NCBI GenBank assembly: GCA_031291235.1
Contig: JARLJL010000012.1
Coordinates: 124,001 to 188,000, forward strand
DNA from: Sulfuriferula sp.
Lineage (GTDB): Bacteria > Pseudomonadota > Gammaproteobacteria > Burkholderiales > Sulfuriferulaceae
DNA length: 64,000 nucleotides
Reading direction: 5' to 3'
Numbering within the stretch: the first letter of the stretch is position 1; each line of letters starts with the position of its first letter. Under the pieces are notes generated by a model, which saw nothing but the letters and a program-made list of their open reading frames with translations, was not told where the DNA came from and made no database searches. Made by a program: the position numbers and the translations under genes. This document shows positions 49,021 to 58,989 of this stretch, piece by piece.

Positions 49021-49845
49021 ATGCTATTTGTGAATAGACGTTTTTTTCTTCGGTCGCTGGTTGCAACGACCGTGTTGTCCAGCACCGCTGCGCAGGCGTT
49101 ATTGCTATCCGGTCATGGTGATGTGCTTATTTCTATCTATCCGGGAACAGGGGCGGTAGAAATCGATTTGCAGCTTTTCAAGTTCTATACGCAGCCCATG
49201 ACTACTGCGCTCGGCGCTAAAATGGGGAAAAAGGTCTATGCGGAACCCTATCGCAGTTTCGATCTGATAGAAGGCGTGATTAGCGATAATCGTACCGATA
49301 TCCTGTTTGTTCCGCCTATTGTTGCCATCCACAGCATGCAGCACGGTTATCAGCCGCTGGTACGAGTCAAGGATCTGGCAACCGGCATGCTGGTTAAACG
49401 CAAAGGAGCACAGGTTATTCGTATCGGTATTACCCAGCCTGACTCATGGCTGGGTGCCATGGGGCAGAATCTGGTTGCCGAGCGCAAGCTGGGTCCGCCA
49501 TCCATGCTGGAAACTGTGAAAACCCAGGATGCGGTCGTATTTTTGTTGCAGCAGAAGGTGGTAGAGGCGGGTGTGTTGCGCACGGAAAAAGCGAATCAGC
49601 TGATCGCGACAGGCGAATACGAGGCATGGTATCCGTTGCCCACTTCCCCCGATTTCACAGTGCTGATCCACGATAAACTGGCAGCAACTTACGCAGAAAC
49701 CGTGCGACAAACTTTGCTGGCATTGCCGGTTGCTGCAATCAACAGCCTGCAGGAATCGATTCATGTCCCGGTCAAGCAGTTCGTGCCTTGCGTCAGGCAG
49801 GATTACGCGGCTTTGGCAAAAGCGATCGGGGTAAATCTGGCATAA
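49021..49845 (+). CDS. PhnD-like periplasmic substrate-binding protein
   Basis: 274 residues. The N-terminus NRRFFLRSLVATTVL has a twin-arginine pattern (RRxFLR), suggesting Tat export, with cleavage near AQA. The mature part follows the phosphate/phosphonate-binding (PhnD) two-lobed pattern: an ISIYPGTG-like start, DILFVPPIVAIHSMQHGYQPLVRV, then a hinge region. No permease or ATPase gene is adjacent, so it may be an orphan or serve a sensor. Its ligand is not known. Confidence 0.75.
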   Translation: MLFVNRRFFLRSLVATTVLSSTAAQALLLSGHGDVLISIYPGTGAVEIDLQLFKFYTQPMTTALGAKMGKKVYAEPYRSFDLIEGVISDNRTDILFVPPIVAIHSMQHGYQPLVRVKDLATGMLVKRKGAQVIRIGITQPDSWLGAMGQNLVAERKLGPPSMLETVKTQDAVVFLLQQKVVEAGVLRTEKANQLIATGEYEAWYPLPTSPDFTVLIHDKLAATYAETVRQTLLALPVAAINSLQESIHVPVKQFVPCVRQDYAALAKAIGVNLA

Positions 49846-49855
49846 CAGACTGCCA

Positions 49856-50698
49856 TTATTGGGCGGTATTGATGCGCATCGACAAGTCTACGGCGTGGAT
49901 ATGTTTGGTCATCGCGCCGATAGAAATGCGATGGACGCCGGTTTCGGCGACGGCGCGCAGGTTTTCCATGTCTATGCCGCCGGAAGCTTCGAGTTGGGCG
50001 CGTCCATTCGTTAATGTCACTGCCGTTCGCAGGCGGATCAGGTCGAAGTTGTCCAGCAAAATCAGTTTGGCGCCCGCATTCAGCGCCTGATCCAGTTCGT
50101 CCAGACTTTCCACTTCGATTTGTACCGGCACCGTGGCATTACGCGTGGCATTGAGTGCGGCTGCAATGCCGCCGGCAGCGGCGATATGGTTTTCCTTGAT
50201 GAGTATCCCGTCAAACAGACCAATGCGCTGGTTTGCGCCGCCGCCGAGGCTTACCGCGTATTTCTGTGCCAGACGCAGTCCCGGCAGAGTTTTACGCGTA
50301 TCCATGATCACGGCATCGGTCCCCTTGACGACTTCGGCATAGCGGTGAGCAGCGGTTGCCGTGGCGGAGAGCGTTTGCAGAAAATTGAGTGCAGGCCGTT
50401 CAGCAGTCAGCATCGCGCGGGCGTTGCCAATGACCTCGCACAGCATCTGGTCGACGCCGATACATTGGCCGTCCCGGGTATACCAGTGAATTTTTACCTG
50501 TGGGTCGAGCCGGCGAAAGCAGGCTTCGAACCATGCCTGCCCACAAAAAATGGCTTTTTCGCGACACATTACCGAGGCCACGGCTTGCCGGTTTTCAGGG
50601 ATAAGCTGTGCGGTGAGGTCGCCGCTGCCGATATCTTCTTGCAGTGCAGCCGCGACATTGCTTGCAATGGCCTCGGCGAGTTGTGCTGGATCTATCAT
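49856..50698 (-). CDS. nadC: Nicotinate-nucleotide pyrophosphorylase (carboxylating)
   Basis: 280 residues. EDIGSGDLTAQLIP near the N-terminus, MDTRKTLPGLRLAQKYAV near residue 130 and the VQIEVESLDELDQAL block are NadC signatures. The enzyme makes nicotinate mononucleotide from quinolinate and PRPP for de novo NAD synthesis. It faces the PhnD-like gene and diverges from clpB. Confidence 0.96.
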   Translation of the reverse strand: MIDPAQLAEAIASNVAAALQEDIGSGDLTAQLIPENRQAVASVMCREKAIFCGQAWFEACFRRLDPQVKIHWYTRDGQCIGVDQMLCEVIGNARAMLTAERPALNFLQTLSATATAAHRYAEVVKGTDAVIMDTRKTLPGLRLAQKYAVSLGGGANQRIGLFDGILIKENHIAAAGGIAAALNATRNATVPVQIEVESLDELDQALNAGAKLILLDNFDLIRLRTAVTLTNGRAQLEASGGIDMENLRAVAETGVHRISIGAMTKHIHAVDLSMRINTAQ

Positions 50699-50826
50699 GG
50701 ATGCTGACTGTTAATGAAATGAGGACGCTGATTGGTCTGTTATTGTGCAGGGAGCGGCCGATTCACGCAACTAAAAGCTGACAAAATAATTCAGGATATT
50801 CAGGCCCGAAATAAACTGTTTGCAGG

Positions 50827-50854
50827 CTTGAAATTAACAGCATCTGCCTCATCT
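50827..50854 (+). promoter_or_regulatory. Sigma-32 (RpoH) heat-shock promoter for clpB
   Basis: CTTGAAA at 50827-50833 is the sigma-32 -35 element. CCTCATCT at 50847-50854 matches seven of eight bases of the -10 CCCCATNT. The spacer is 13 bases, the usual distance. It lies 34 bases before the clpB start. Confidence 0.78.
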
Positions 50855-50888
50855 ATCGACTATATTGATATTTTACCAGGGGGTAATG

Positions 50889-53471
50889 ATGCGAATCGAT
50901 AAATTGACAACCCAGTTTCAACAAGCGCTATCCGATGCGCAAAGTCTGGCCGTCGGTCAGGACAATCAGTTTATAGAACCTGTGCATTTGCTTGCGGCAT
51001 TGATCGACAATGCCGAAGGCGGCACCACCTCGCTGTTGTCCCGCGCCGGCGGCAATGTGCGTGCGCTACGCACAGCTTTGCAGACGGTGATCGAGCGCCT
51101 GCCCAAAGTGGAAGGCCATGGCGGCGAAGTGCAGGTGTCGCGCGACCTGAATAATTTGCTGAATGTGACCGACAAGGAAGCGCAAAAGCGCGGCGATCAG
51201 TTTATCGCCAGCGAACTGTTTTTGTTGGCGGCCTGTGATGACAAGGGTGAAGTCGGGCGTGCGCTGAAGCAACACGGCATCGTGCGCACAGCGCTGGATG
51301 CGGCGATTACGCAAGTGCGCGGCGGCGAAAACGTGAACAGCGCAGAATCCGAAGGTCAGCGCGAAGCCTTGAATAAATACACGCTGGATCTGACCGAGCG
51401 CGCCCGTCTGGGCAAGCTCGACCCGGTAATCGGCCGCGACGACGAAATCCGCCGTACCATACAGGTGCTGCAACGTCGCAGCAAAAACAATCCGGTGCTG
51501 ATCGGCGAACCGGGCGTGGGCAAGACCGCGATCGTCGAAGGGCTGGCGCAGCGTATCGTCAACGGCGAAGTGCCGGAAACGCTGAAAAACAAGCGCGTGC
51601 TGGTGCTGGATATGGCCGGGCTGCTGGCCGGCGCCAAGTATCGCGGCGAATTCGAAGAGCGGCTGAAATCGGTGTTGAAGGAAGTGGCACAGGACGAAGG
51701 CCGCATTATCCTGTTCATCGATGAATTGCATACCATGGTCGGCGCAGGCAAGGCCGAAGGCGCCATGGATGCGGGCAACATGCTCAAGCCGGCATTGGCG
51801 CGCGGCGAGCTGCATTGCGTCGGCGCCACGACGCTGGACGAATATCGCAAATATGTGGAAAAGGATGCCGCACTGGAACGCCGATTCCAGAAGGTCCAGG
51901 TAGACGAGCCCAGCGTGGAGGACACGATCGCGATTTTGCGCGGCTTGCAGGAAAAATACGAAGTGCATCACGGCGTGGACATTACCGATCCGGCTATCGT
52001 TGCCGCAGCAGAATTGAGCCATCGCTATATTACCGATCGCTTCCTGCCGGACAAGGCCATCGATCTGATTGACGAGGCTGCCTCACGCGTGCGCATGGAA
52101 ATCGACTCCAAACCAGAATCCATGGATAAACTTGACCGCCGCCTGATTCAGCTCAAGATCGAGCGTGAATCAGTGAAAAAGGAAAAGGACGAAGCTTCGC
52201 AGAAGCGTCTCGGCCTGCTGGAAGAGGAAATTGCCAAGCTGGAACGCGAATACGCCGATCTGGAGGAAATCTGGAAAGCTGAAAAGGCCATGGTCGCAGG
52301 TACTCAGCACATCAAGGAGCAGCTCGATCAGGCGCGCGTGGATATGGAAGAAGCCAAGCGTCAGGGCAACTGGCAGCAGATGTCGGAAATCCAGTACGGC
52401 CGCGTGCCGCAACTGGAAGCGCAATTGCATCAGGCGCAGGCAGCGGAAAGCGCAGAGCAAAGCGCGCCCAAGCGCTTGCTGCGTACCCAGGTCGGCGCCG
52501 AGGAAATTGCCGAAGTGGTATCGCGGGCGACCGGCATACCCGTCTCCAAAATGATGGAAGGCGAGCGCGACAAATTATTGCAAATGGAAGACGCCCTGCA
52601 TGGCCGGGTGGTCGGGCAGGACGAAGCCGTACGGCTGGTGTCGGATGCGATCCGGCGTTCGCGTTCCGGCCTCGGCGACCCGAACCGGCCTTACGGCTCG
52701 TTCCTGTTCCTGGGGCCGACCGGCGTCGGCAAGACCGAACTATGCAAGGCGCTGGCCGGATTCCTGTTCGATTCGGAAGATCATCTGGTGCGCATCGACA
52801 TGAGCGAATTCATGGAGAAACATTCCGTGTCGCGTCTGATCGGCGCGCCGCCGGGCTATGTCGGCTACGAAGAAGGCGGCACGCTGACCGAAGCCGTACG
52901 CCGCAAGCCGTATAGTGTGATTCTGCTGGATGAAGTGGAGAAGGCGCATCCGGACGTGTTCAACGTGTTGCTGCAAGTACTGGACGACGGGCGTCTGACC
53001 GACGGTCAGGGACGTACGGTGGATTTCAAGAATACCGTGATCGTGATGACCTCGAATCTGGGTTCGCAGATGATACAGCAGATGACCGGCGACCCGTATC
53101 AGGCAGTGAAAGATGCGGTGATGAGCGAGGTGAAAACCTATTTCCGTCCCGAATTCATCAACCGTATCGACGAGGTGGTGGTATTCCACGCACTGGGCGG
53201 CGCGCATATCCGTTCCATCGCCAAGATCCAGCTGCAGTATCTGGCAAAACGCCTGGCAGCGATGGGCATGGGTTTCGAAATCAGCGATGCAGCGCTGGAC
53301 GAGCTGGCAACTGTGGGCTTCGACCCGGTATTCGGTGCCCGGCCGTTGAAACGGGCGATCCAGTCGCAGCTGGAAAATCCGCTGGCTAGGGAAATTCTGG
53401 CCGGACGCTTTGCCGATAAGGATACCGTACATGTGGATTTTGTCGACGATGCGATGGTGTTCGGCAAGTAA
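50889..53471 (+). CDS. clpB: ATP-dependent chaperone ClpB
   Basis: 860 residues, the family norm. The ATG at 50889 lies five bases after AGGGGG and gives the usual [14 protein letters not shown]; a preceding ATG is three bases away. Order: N-domain, first AAA+ (GEPGVGKTA near residue 205), middle coiled coil (about 405-520), second AAA+ (GPTGVGKTE near 607). ClpB is a hexameric disaggregase working with DnaK. Expression should be heat inducible through the sigma-32 promoter just upstream. A strong terminator follows. Confidence 0.97.
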   Translation: MRIDKLTTQFQQALSDAQSLAVGQDNQFIEPVHLLAALIDNAEGGTTSLLSRAGGNVRALRTALQTVIERLPKVEGHGGEVQVSRDLNNLLNVTDKEAQKRGDQFIASELFLLAACDDKGEVGRALKQHGIVRTALDAAITQVRGGENVNSAESEGQREALNKYTLDLTERARLGKLDPVIGRDDEIRRTIQVLQRRSKNNPVLIGEPGVGKTAIVEGLAQRIVNGEVPETLKNKRVLVLDMAGLLAGAKYRGEFEERLKSVLKEVAQDEGRIILFIDELHTMVGAGKAEGAMDAGNMLKPALARGELHCVGATTLDEYRKYVEKDAALERRFQKVQVDEPSVEDTIAILRGLQEKYEVHHGVDITDPAIVAAAELSHRYITDRFLPDKAIDLIDEAASRVRMEIDSKPESMDKLDRRLIQLKIERESVKKEKDEASQKRLGLLEEEIAKLEREYADLEEIWKAEKAMVAGTQHIKEQLDQARVDMEEAKRQGNWQQMSEIQYGRVPQLEAQLHQAQAAESAEQSAPKRLLRTQVGAEEIAEVVSRATGIPVSKMMEGERDKLLQMEDALHGRVVGQDEAVRLVSDAIRRSRSGLGDPNRPYGSFLFLGPTGVGKTELCKALAGFLFDSEDHLVRIDMSEFMEKHSVSRLIGAPPGYVGYEEGGTLTEAVRRKPYSVILLDEVEKAHPDVFNVLLQVLDDGRLTDGQGRTVDFKNTVIVMTSNLGSQMIQQMTGDPYQAVKDAVMSEVKTYFRPEFINRIDEVVVFHALGGAHIRSIAKIQLQYLAKRLAAMGMGFEISDAALDELATVGFDPVFGARPLKRAIQSQLENPLAREILAGRFADKDTVHVDFVDDAMVFGK

Positions 53472-53491
53472 GTATTTGCCGACAACCGCTC

Positions 53492-53531
53492 AATAAAAAA
53501 CGGAGCGCCATATCGGCGTTCCGTTTTTTTA
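53492..53531 (+). terminator. Rho-independent terminator of clpB
   Basis: ACGGAGCGCC pairs with GGCGTTCCGT (one mismatch) around a five-base loop, followed by a run of seven thymines; the upstream side is adenine rich. It lies 20 bases after the clpB stop and could also serve transcripts arriving from the reverse strand. Confidence 0.88.
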
Positions 53532-53632
53532 TTGTGACGGCATATTAGTGCTGTTGTATCAAAGCTGGATATGTCAGCGGTGCAATCACGTTTGCCGTCC
53601 CACTGGTTATCAATTCAGGGTATTTCCTGCTA

Positions 53633-55469
53633 TTACTTTTTCATACAAGTGTTTGTACTATTTGTCGCTGTCACTGTAATCAGTTGGTCTCCGATTTGGA
53701 TATTATCCAGAGACGGCGTCAACAGTCGGTAATTTCCCTGCCTTAACTGGAGATTCAAACTATCGCAACCTGCCATATAGTAAGGCAGCACGCTCAGGAC
53801 TATCCATTGCTGTTGCTCATTCTGTGTGAATATAGTCGCCCCTGTCCCTGAGGTGTTGCCGATCAACAAGATTTCCGGCTTGTTGTCATGGGTGAAATCA
53901 ATCAGGTAGGCATCACATTTTTTGTTTGCCTGCTTCATACAACTGGGTAGTTGCCAAGTTTTGGCATCATGCCAGTCCTGAGTAAAGAATGAATCGGGAG
54001 GGGTAGTCGTGTCAGTCCAGAAATGGATATTGGCGTGTAGATCTGCGGTGGTGATCTTTTGCGGCGCGGGTTGCATCCAGCGATTCGCTTTTAGTAATGC
54101 CTGACTGGATTTTTCACGAATCAAAGCGGCATCTGCACCTTGGGTGACGGTTTTTAGTTGTTGCAATGCAGCTATACCGTAGCGGGCGCCGTTAAATTTC
54201 AGGTAGTCGAAATCAAATTGGCTGGCGCTGATGCTGCCATCCTTCAGGCGGCTGAGTTGATGTGCGACGGAGAGACGTGCCGGATCGGCAAGCGGGGTGA
54301 ATAATGCGGTTAATACCCCCAGGATAATAAATGCCGTCGTGACGTTTACTGTGGCGATAGGGGGTTAGCCAACCGTGTTTCTGTAATGCGGCCCAAGCGT
54401 AACCTGAGGTGTAGCAGGTTGCGATTATCAAACAGGATGCAGCGGTGATGCGGTCGTCGGTCCAGCCGTATTGCTGTACTCGCAAGCTGAGGGAGTAGAT
54501 GGCGATTGCGGTAATGGGCAATAGCAAGAAAGCGGCAATGCGCGCGTTGCTACGCAGCAGACGTGTAATCTCGTCGCTGACCTCACCGTTTTGAAAGGTT
54601 GCGTTGATCAGAATGATCAGCAATGCGGCAGTGCTAAGTAAAATTGTTGTGGCATACCGGGTTCCCCATAAAGGAGTCAGTCCGGTAAAGGCAAGACTCA
54701 GCAGAAAACCGCCCACAAGCAATACTGCAACCGGTAAAATCCAGGACAATAAGACCAGTAATAGATTCCGTATGCCTCGTACGATAGCCGGCCGTACGTC
54801 GGTGATATGCATCGCAAAAGAAAAAGCAGAAATGGTCACCGGTATTGCAAACCAGGATTCCTGTAGCAAGGTCTTTAGAAAATCGAGCTTTACCAGCATG
54901 AACAGGGTGGCACCTAACCACAGTACCAGCCATAGCGCAATCACGAACATGACGGAAAAGCTGATTTGAATGAGCAACTTCCAGGCGGTTTCAAAATAAG
55001 CCGGGTAATTGGCGATATAGCGTTTATCGTGCGCCGCTGCCAATATCAGCGCATGGGCAATAAATAGACCGGAAGCAATGGTGAAGACAACCGATGCCGT
55101 AGGAAAGTGCATGGATGGGGTGACAATGAAACCTGTCCCCAGATCGTGCAGACCACCGGCACGCCACACGTCATAAAATCCCAGGCAGGCAATGATAGCC
55201 GTCGCAAGCCCTAACCATCGCTGTAGTACACGGCTGGACAGATGTCCCAGACCGGAAATGAATAGAATCGGGATAAATCCGAATATCAGTAATAAAGGGG
55301 CGAATATTGTACTATCAGTTGCTGGCCAGGTTTGATTTTTGGACGCATGGTAGAGGAAATACAGGATGCAGCCTTGTAGAAATCCTGCTGCGAGTCGCAT
55401 TCGGGCAATATTCGAGTTAACTTCGGATTGCGGCATATGCATATCCGTCATCGCGTTATCATGTTGCAT
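53633..55469 (-). pseudogene. DUF4153 membrane protein, frameshifted by one base
   Basis: One gene split in two readings. The upstream part (55469 down to 54213) has about ten membrane helices and keeps DUF4153 character to HGWLTP. It then runs into a basic, unrelated tail. The other frame resumes immediately with IATVNVTTAFIILGV, then PLADPARLSVAHQLSRL, and ends in the soluble domain at 53633. The frames meet in a run of five G (54360-54364, plus strand). With four G the protein reads straight through to about 611 residues, the expected length. The second frame has a stop just before the run, so the shift must lie there. It is either a real pseudogene, a phase-variable tract or a sequencing error. 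The C-terminal domain alone could start at 54166 (MQQLKTVTQG), but that is mid-domain. Confidence 0.85.
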
Positions 55470-55571
55470 AGAGTTCCCCCCTTCGCGGTTATCAATATAT
55501 GGTCTGATTGTACCTGTTCGGGAAATAGTTAACGCGTTGGCAGGCGAAATTCAATGGCAGCCAACAAATAA

Positions 55572-55596
55572 AAAGCGGAACGCAAGGTTCCGCTTT
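55572..55596 (-). terminator. Rho-independent terminator of the ModA-like gene
   Basis: A ten-base perfect stem (AAAGCGGAAC / GTTCCGCTTT) with a five-base loop. On the reverse strand it is followed by TTTTATTTGTT, a good uridine tract. It lies 70 bases after the stop of the binding-protein gene. Confidence 0.8.
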
Positions 55597-55665
55597 ATTT
55601 ATGATTGAAGGAGGATCGGGAACAGGCGAATCAAGCCTGTTTCCATATTAGATGATGGCAATCAT

Positions 55666-56688
55666 TTATTGAACCGGGCGTACGGCCAGCTCGTCCGGCG
55701 ACGCCTCGATGAAGCCGTGGTTCGTATAGGCGGCCTGACCTGCTTTGCTGCCGAGGAATTTCAGGTAGGCCAGTGCGGCTTTTTCATGGGCTGCACCTGA
55801 AATATTGCCGGCAATATAGTTAACTTCGTTTTTCATGCTGTCTTTTTCCGGCATGGTTACCTCGCCTACTTTGAGACCTTCCTTCAGCGCGTTTTTATAC
55901 TCGGTGGCCCAGACGATGCCTACATCCACTGTGCCTGCCTTGATGCCTTGCGGGATTTCGCGATGGTGCACGGAACTGAAGTAGACGTTAGGGGCGCCAT
56001 AGCACGATTGGCATTCCTTTCCGGCGGAAAGTTTGTCCCACAGACCATTGTTTTCCAGAGATTTTTTGGCATAAAACTTCATGATGCCTTCGGTGACCGG
56101 GTTGGGCAGCATGACTTGCAGTTCCGGACGTCCGAGATCGGCGATGCCGCTGATATGCTTGGGATTGCCTTCCGCCACCATCAGCACCAACTGGTTGTGC
56201 ATATAGGTCACGTAATCCTGACCTTTGCCTGCGTCCTTGAGCTTTTTCACCGAGCCCATGTCGACCATGCCGAATACGTCAGGCGATATCGCATAATCCT
56301 TGCCATTGTATGTCCAGCCGCCTTTGAGGATGGCATCCAGCACCTTGCCGGGCGGCATGGTAATCACGCCTACCACGATTTTGTGTTGCTGCTGGAATGC
56401 ATGCACGACATCTTCCATGGCGAAAAACTGGTTGCCAGCCAGCCAGATGGTTAATCCCGGCTTGCCGGCCTGCATCAATTGCAGCGCGGCTTCGCCTTTG
56501 ACGACCTTGTCGCCCGGATAGAAAACGCGGAGGTCGTCATCCTTGTTGGCGGGGATCATCTCGAATTTTGTTGCGGCAGGGGTTGCCAGGGTGGGAGTGT
56601 CCGTGTCGGCTGCGATAGCATGATTTGCACTCATGCTTAGGCAAAATGCAGATACCAGTGATGCTGCAAGCAGTTTGTTGAGTCGCAT
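55666..56688 (-). CDS. ModA-like periplasmic substrate-binding protein
   Basis: 340 residues from the ATG behind GGAGGAGAAATC; a longer reading to 56772 is not needed. Residues 1-26 form a signal peptide ending AIAA. The two-lobed periplasmic fold is suggested by GVITMPPGKVLDAIL, VGIVWATEYKNAL and AALAYLKFLGSKAG. A CQSC pair near residue 225 is unusual for the family. No permease or ATPase is adjacent, so its transporter is elsewhere or absent. Molybdate, another oxyanion or an organic acid are all possible ligands. Confidence 0.8.
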   Translation of the reverse strand: MRLNKLLAASLVSAFCLSMSANHAIAADTDTPTLATPAATKFEMIPANKDDDLRVFYPGDKVVKGEAALQLMQAGKPGLTIWLAGNQFFAMEDVVHAFQQQHKIVVGVITMPPGKVLDAILKGGWTYNGKDYAISPDVFGMVDMGSVKKLKDAGKGQDYVTYMHNQLVLMVAEGNPKHISGIADLGRPELQVMLPNPVTEGIMKFYAKKSLENNGLWDKLSAGKECQSCYGAPNVYFSSVHHREIPQGIKAGTVDVGIVWATEYKNALKEGLKVGEVTMPEKDSMKNEVNYIAGNISGAAHEKAALAYLKFLGSKAGQAAYTNHGFIEASPDELAVRPVQ

Positions 56689-56885
56689 GATTTCTCCTCC
56701 ATGTTGTCGTCTGATTGTTGCGGTTGGAAAGGCTGGAGCGGCTACCAGCCGGATATGACCGGAATTCAGCATAGCAGGTCGCCGGGGCCGGGATAATGGG
56801 AGGTAAATACCAGCGTGCCGGATATTGTCTTCGTGCTTGATCAGAATCGGCTCGCAACGACGTCCGCTCCGGTCGTAAGCTTCTC

Positions 56886-56950
56886 TTTACGAAATCCTTA
56901 CACTTCCATGCGCAAGCTTTACGCGCTTTTAATGCACGAATTCCTATACT
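56886..56950 (+). promoter_or_regulatory. kdp promoter region with helically phased TTAC repeats
   Basis: TTAC occurs at 56887, 56898 and 56919, spaced 11 and 21 bases, that is one and two helical turns. A -10 box TATACT (56945-56950) follows, with no good -35 hexamer at the right distance. This is expected of an activator-dependent promoter, here most likely one controlled by KdpE. The site is inferred, not matched to a known KdpE box. Confidence 0.5.
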
Positions 56951-56983
56951 GCATAGCGTGACTTGACATAAGGAGCGCATCGC

Positions 56984-57076
56984 ATGGATCTAATTTATCT
57001 CGCACTGATAGCGGTCTTTTTCGGCCTCACGGTGCTTGTCGTCTACGGCTGTGAAAAACTGGGGAGACCGTCATGA
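56984..57076 (+). CDS. Small membrane protein preceding kdpF
   Basis: 30 residues: one hydrophobic helix (LIYLALIAVFFGLTVLVVYG) followed by CEKLGRPS. An AAGGAG box (56970-56975) lies eight bases upstream. The stop overlaps the kdpF start by four bases. Short single-helix proteins of this kind are frequent at the head of kdp operons, but the role is not known. Confidence 0.7.
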   Translation: MDLIYLALIAVFFGLTVLVVYGCEKLGRPS

Positions 57077-57162
57077 CCTGGCTATACGTCTTGGGGGGCA
57101 TTGTGTCCCTGGGTTTGCTGGCATATCTCATCGTCGCATTGCTTAAACCGGAGCTATTCTGA
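57073..57162 (+). CDS. kdpF: Potassium-transporting ATPase subunit KdpF
   Basis: 29 residues forming one membrane helix, reading LGGIVSLGLLAYLIVALLKP and ending ELF. This matches the KdpF pattern (GYLVYALINAEAF in E. coli). KdpF stabilises the KdpABC complex. It overlaps the preceding small gene by four bases and kdpA by one (TGATG). Confidence 0.88.
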   Translation: MTWLYVLGGIVSLGLLAYLIVALLKPELF

Positions 57163-58970
57163 TGACTGACAACGGACTGCTACAAATTGGCCTGTATCTT
57201 GTGGTACTGCTCGCACTGGTAAAACCGCTGGGCAGGTACATGGCACATATCTATGACGGTGACATGCCTGCATTCGTGCGCTGGATGAAACCGGCGGAAA
57301 ATCTTTTCTATCGTATCTGCGGCGTCGATTCAGGCGAGGAAATGCGCTGGACGCGCTATGCGCTTGCCATGCTCTGGTTCAGCCTGCTCGGCGTGCTTGC
57401 CGTGTACGGTTTGCAACGGCTGCAAGGCATGCTGCCGCTGAATCCGCAGCATTTCGGCGCAGTCACGCCGGATTCGTCCTTCAACACGGCGATCAGTTTC
57501 ATGACCAACACCAACTGGCAGGGTTATGTCGGCGAGAGCACCATGAGCTATCTGACCCAGATGCTGGGGCTGGCTGTGCAGAACTTCTTTTCCGCGGCCA
57601 TGGGCATGGCGGTTGCCATTGCGCTGATCCGCGGATTTGCACGGCATACGGTAGAAACCATAGGCAATTTCTGGACGGATATCACCCGCGGTACCCTATA
57701 CATACTGCTGCCGCTGTCACTGCTGCTGGCGCTGGTGCTGGTCGGTCAGGGCGTGGTACAGAATTTCTCGCCGTACCGGACCGTCACGACGATAGACGCA
57801 ACGACCTACGATAATCCGAAAACCGATGCCGCCGGCAATCCGCTGAAAGACGCGGCCGGCAACCCGGTCACCGAGAAGGTCACCACGCATGAGCAGACCA
57901 TCGCCATGGGCCCGGTTGCCTCGCAGGAAGCGATCAAGCAGATCGGCACCAACGGCGGCGGATTCTTCAACGCCAATTCGGCGCATCCTTTTGAGAACCC
58001 GACGCCGCTCAGCAATTTCCTCGCCATGCTGGCGATCTTCCTGATCCCCGGCGCGCTGTGCTACACCTTCGGCTACATGGTGGGCGATACCCGTCAGGGC
58101 TGGGCGATACTCGCAGCCATGACCGTGCTTTTCGTCGGCTTCCTGGCTGTGGCCGAGTATGCCGAGCTGCAAGGCAATCCGGCTTTCACTGCGCTTGGCG
58201 TAGATCAGACTGCTTCGATCAGTCAGTCCGGCGGCAACATGGAAGGCAAGGAAACCCGCTTCGGCATCGTCAACTCTGCCCTGTTTGCGACCATTACCAC
58301 GGCCGCTTCCTGCGGTGCGGTAAACAGCATGCACGATTCGTTCACTCCGTTGGGCGGGATGGTGCCGCTGGCGCAAATTCAGCTCGGTGAGGTCGTGTTC
58401 GGCGGGGTGGGTTCGGGCTTGTACGGCATGCTGATCTACGCCGTGATCGCGGTGTTTATCGCCGGCCTGATGATAGGCCGTACGCCTGAATATCTGGGCA
58501 AGAAAATCGAGAGCTTCGACATCAAGATGGCCTCGCTGGTGATCCTGATTCCGCCCATGATCATACTTGGCGGCACAGCGCTGGCAGTGATGCTGGACGC
58601 TGGCAAGAGCAGCATATTCAACCCCGGCGCCCATGGTTTCAGCGAAGTGCTGTATGCCTTCACCTCGGCAGTGGGTAACAACGGCAGTGCGTTTGCCGGC
58701 ATCTCTGCCAACACGCCGTTCTACAACATCGCGCTCGGTTTTGCCATGTTCTTCGGCCGTATCTGGCTGATGATACCGGTGCTGGCACTGGCCGGATCGA
58801 TGGCTGCCAAGAAGCGGATCCCGGTGGGCACAGGCACCATGTATACCCATACCCCGTTATTTGTCGGGCTGCTGATCGGCACGGTAATTCTGGTTGGTGC
58901 GCTGACCTTCGTGCCAGCGCTGGGACTCGGCCCGATAGTCGAGCACTTGACCATGATAGGCGCACACTAA
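57162..58970 (+). CDS. kdpA: Potassium-transporting ATPase subunit KdpA
   Basis: 602 residues, about ten membrane helices. The four potassium pore loops are visible as [39 protein letters not shown] and GNNGSAFAG. KdpA is the channel-like subunit that selects potassium. A longer than usual periplasmic loop (residues about 205-260) contains two near-repeats, [15 protein letters not shown]. It is coupled upstream to kdpF. Confidence 0.96.
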   Translation: MTDNGLLQIGLYLVVLLALVKPLGRYMAHIYDGDMPAFVRWMKPAENLFYRICGVDSGEEMRWTRYALAMLWFSLLGVLAVYGLQRLQGMLPLNPQHFGAVTPDSSFNTAISFMTNTNWQGYVGESTMSYLTQMLGLAVQNFFSAAMGMAVAIALIRGFARHTVETIGNFWTDITRGTLYILLPLSLLLALVLVGQGVVQNFSPYRTVTTIDATTYDNPKTDAAGNPLKDAAGNPVTEKVTTHEQTIAMGPVASQEAIKQIGTNGGGFFNANSAHPFENPTPLSNFLAMLAIFLIPGALCYTFGYMVGDTRQGWAILAAMTVLFVGFLAVAEYAELQGNPAFTALGVDQTASISQSGGNMEGKETRFGIVNSALFATITTAASCGAVNSMHDSFTPLGGMVPLAQIQLGEVVFGGVGSGLYGMLIYAVIAVFIAGLMIGRTPEYLGKKIESFDIKMASLVILIPPMIILGGTALAVMLDAGKSSIFNPGAHGFSEVLYAFTSAVGNNGSAFAGISANTPFYNIALGFAMFFGRIWLMIPVLALAGSMAAKKRIPVGTGTMYTHTPLFVGLLIGTVILVGALTFVPALGLGPIVEHLTMIGAH

Positions 58971-58989
58971 GTTGCCCCGGAGAATTGAC

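Noticed and set aside
54213..54352. Basic C-terminal tail of the long DUF4153 reading as a new domain
   Set aside because: The sequence makes sense only in the other frame, so the tail is a frameshift product.
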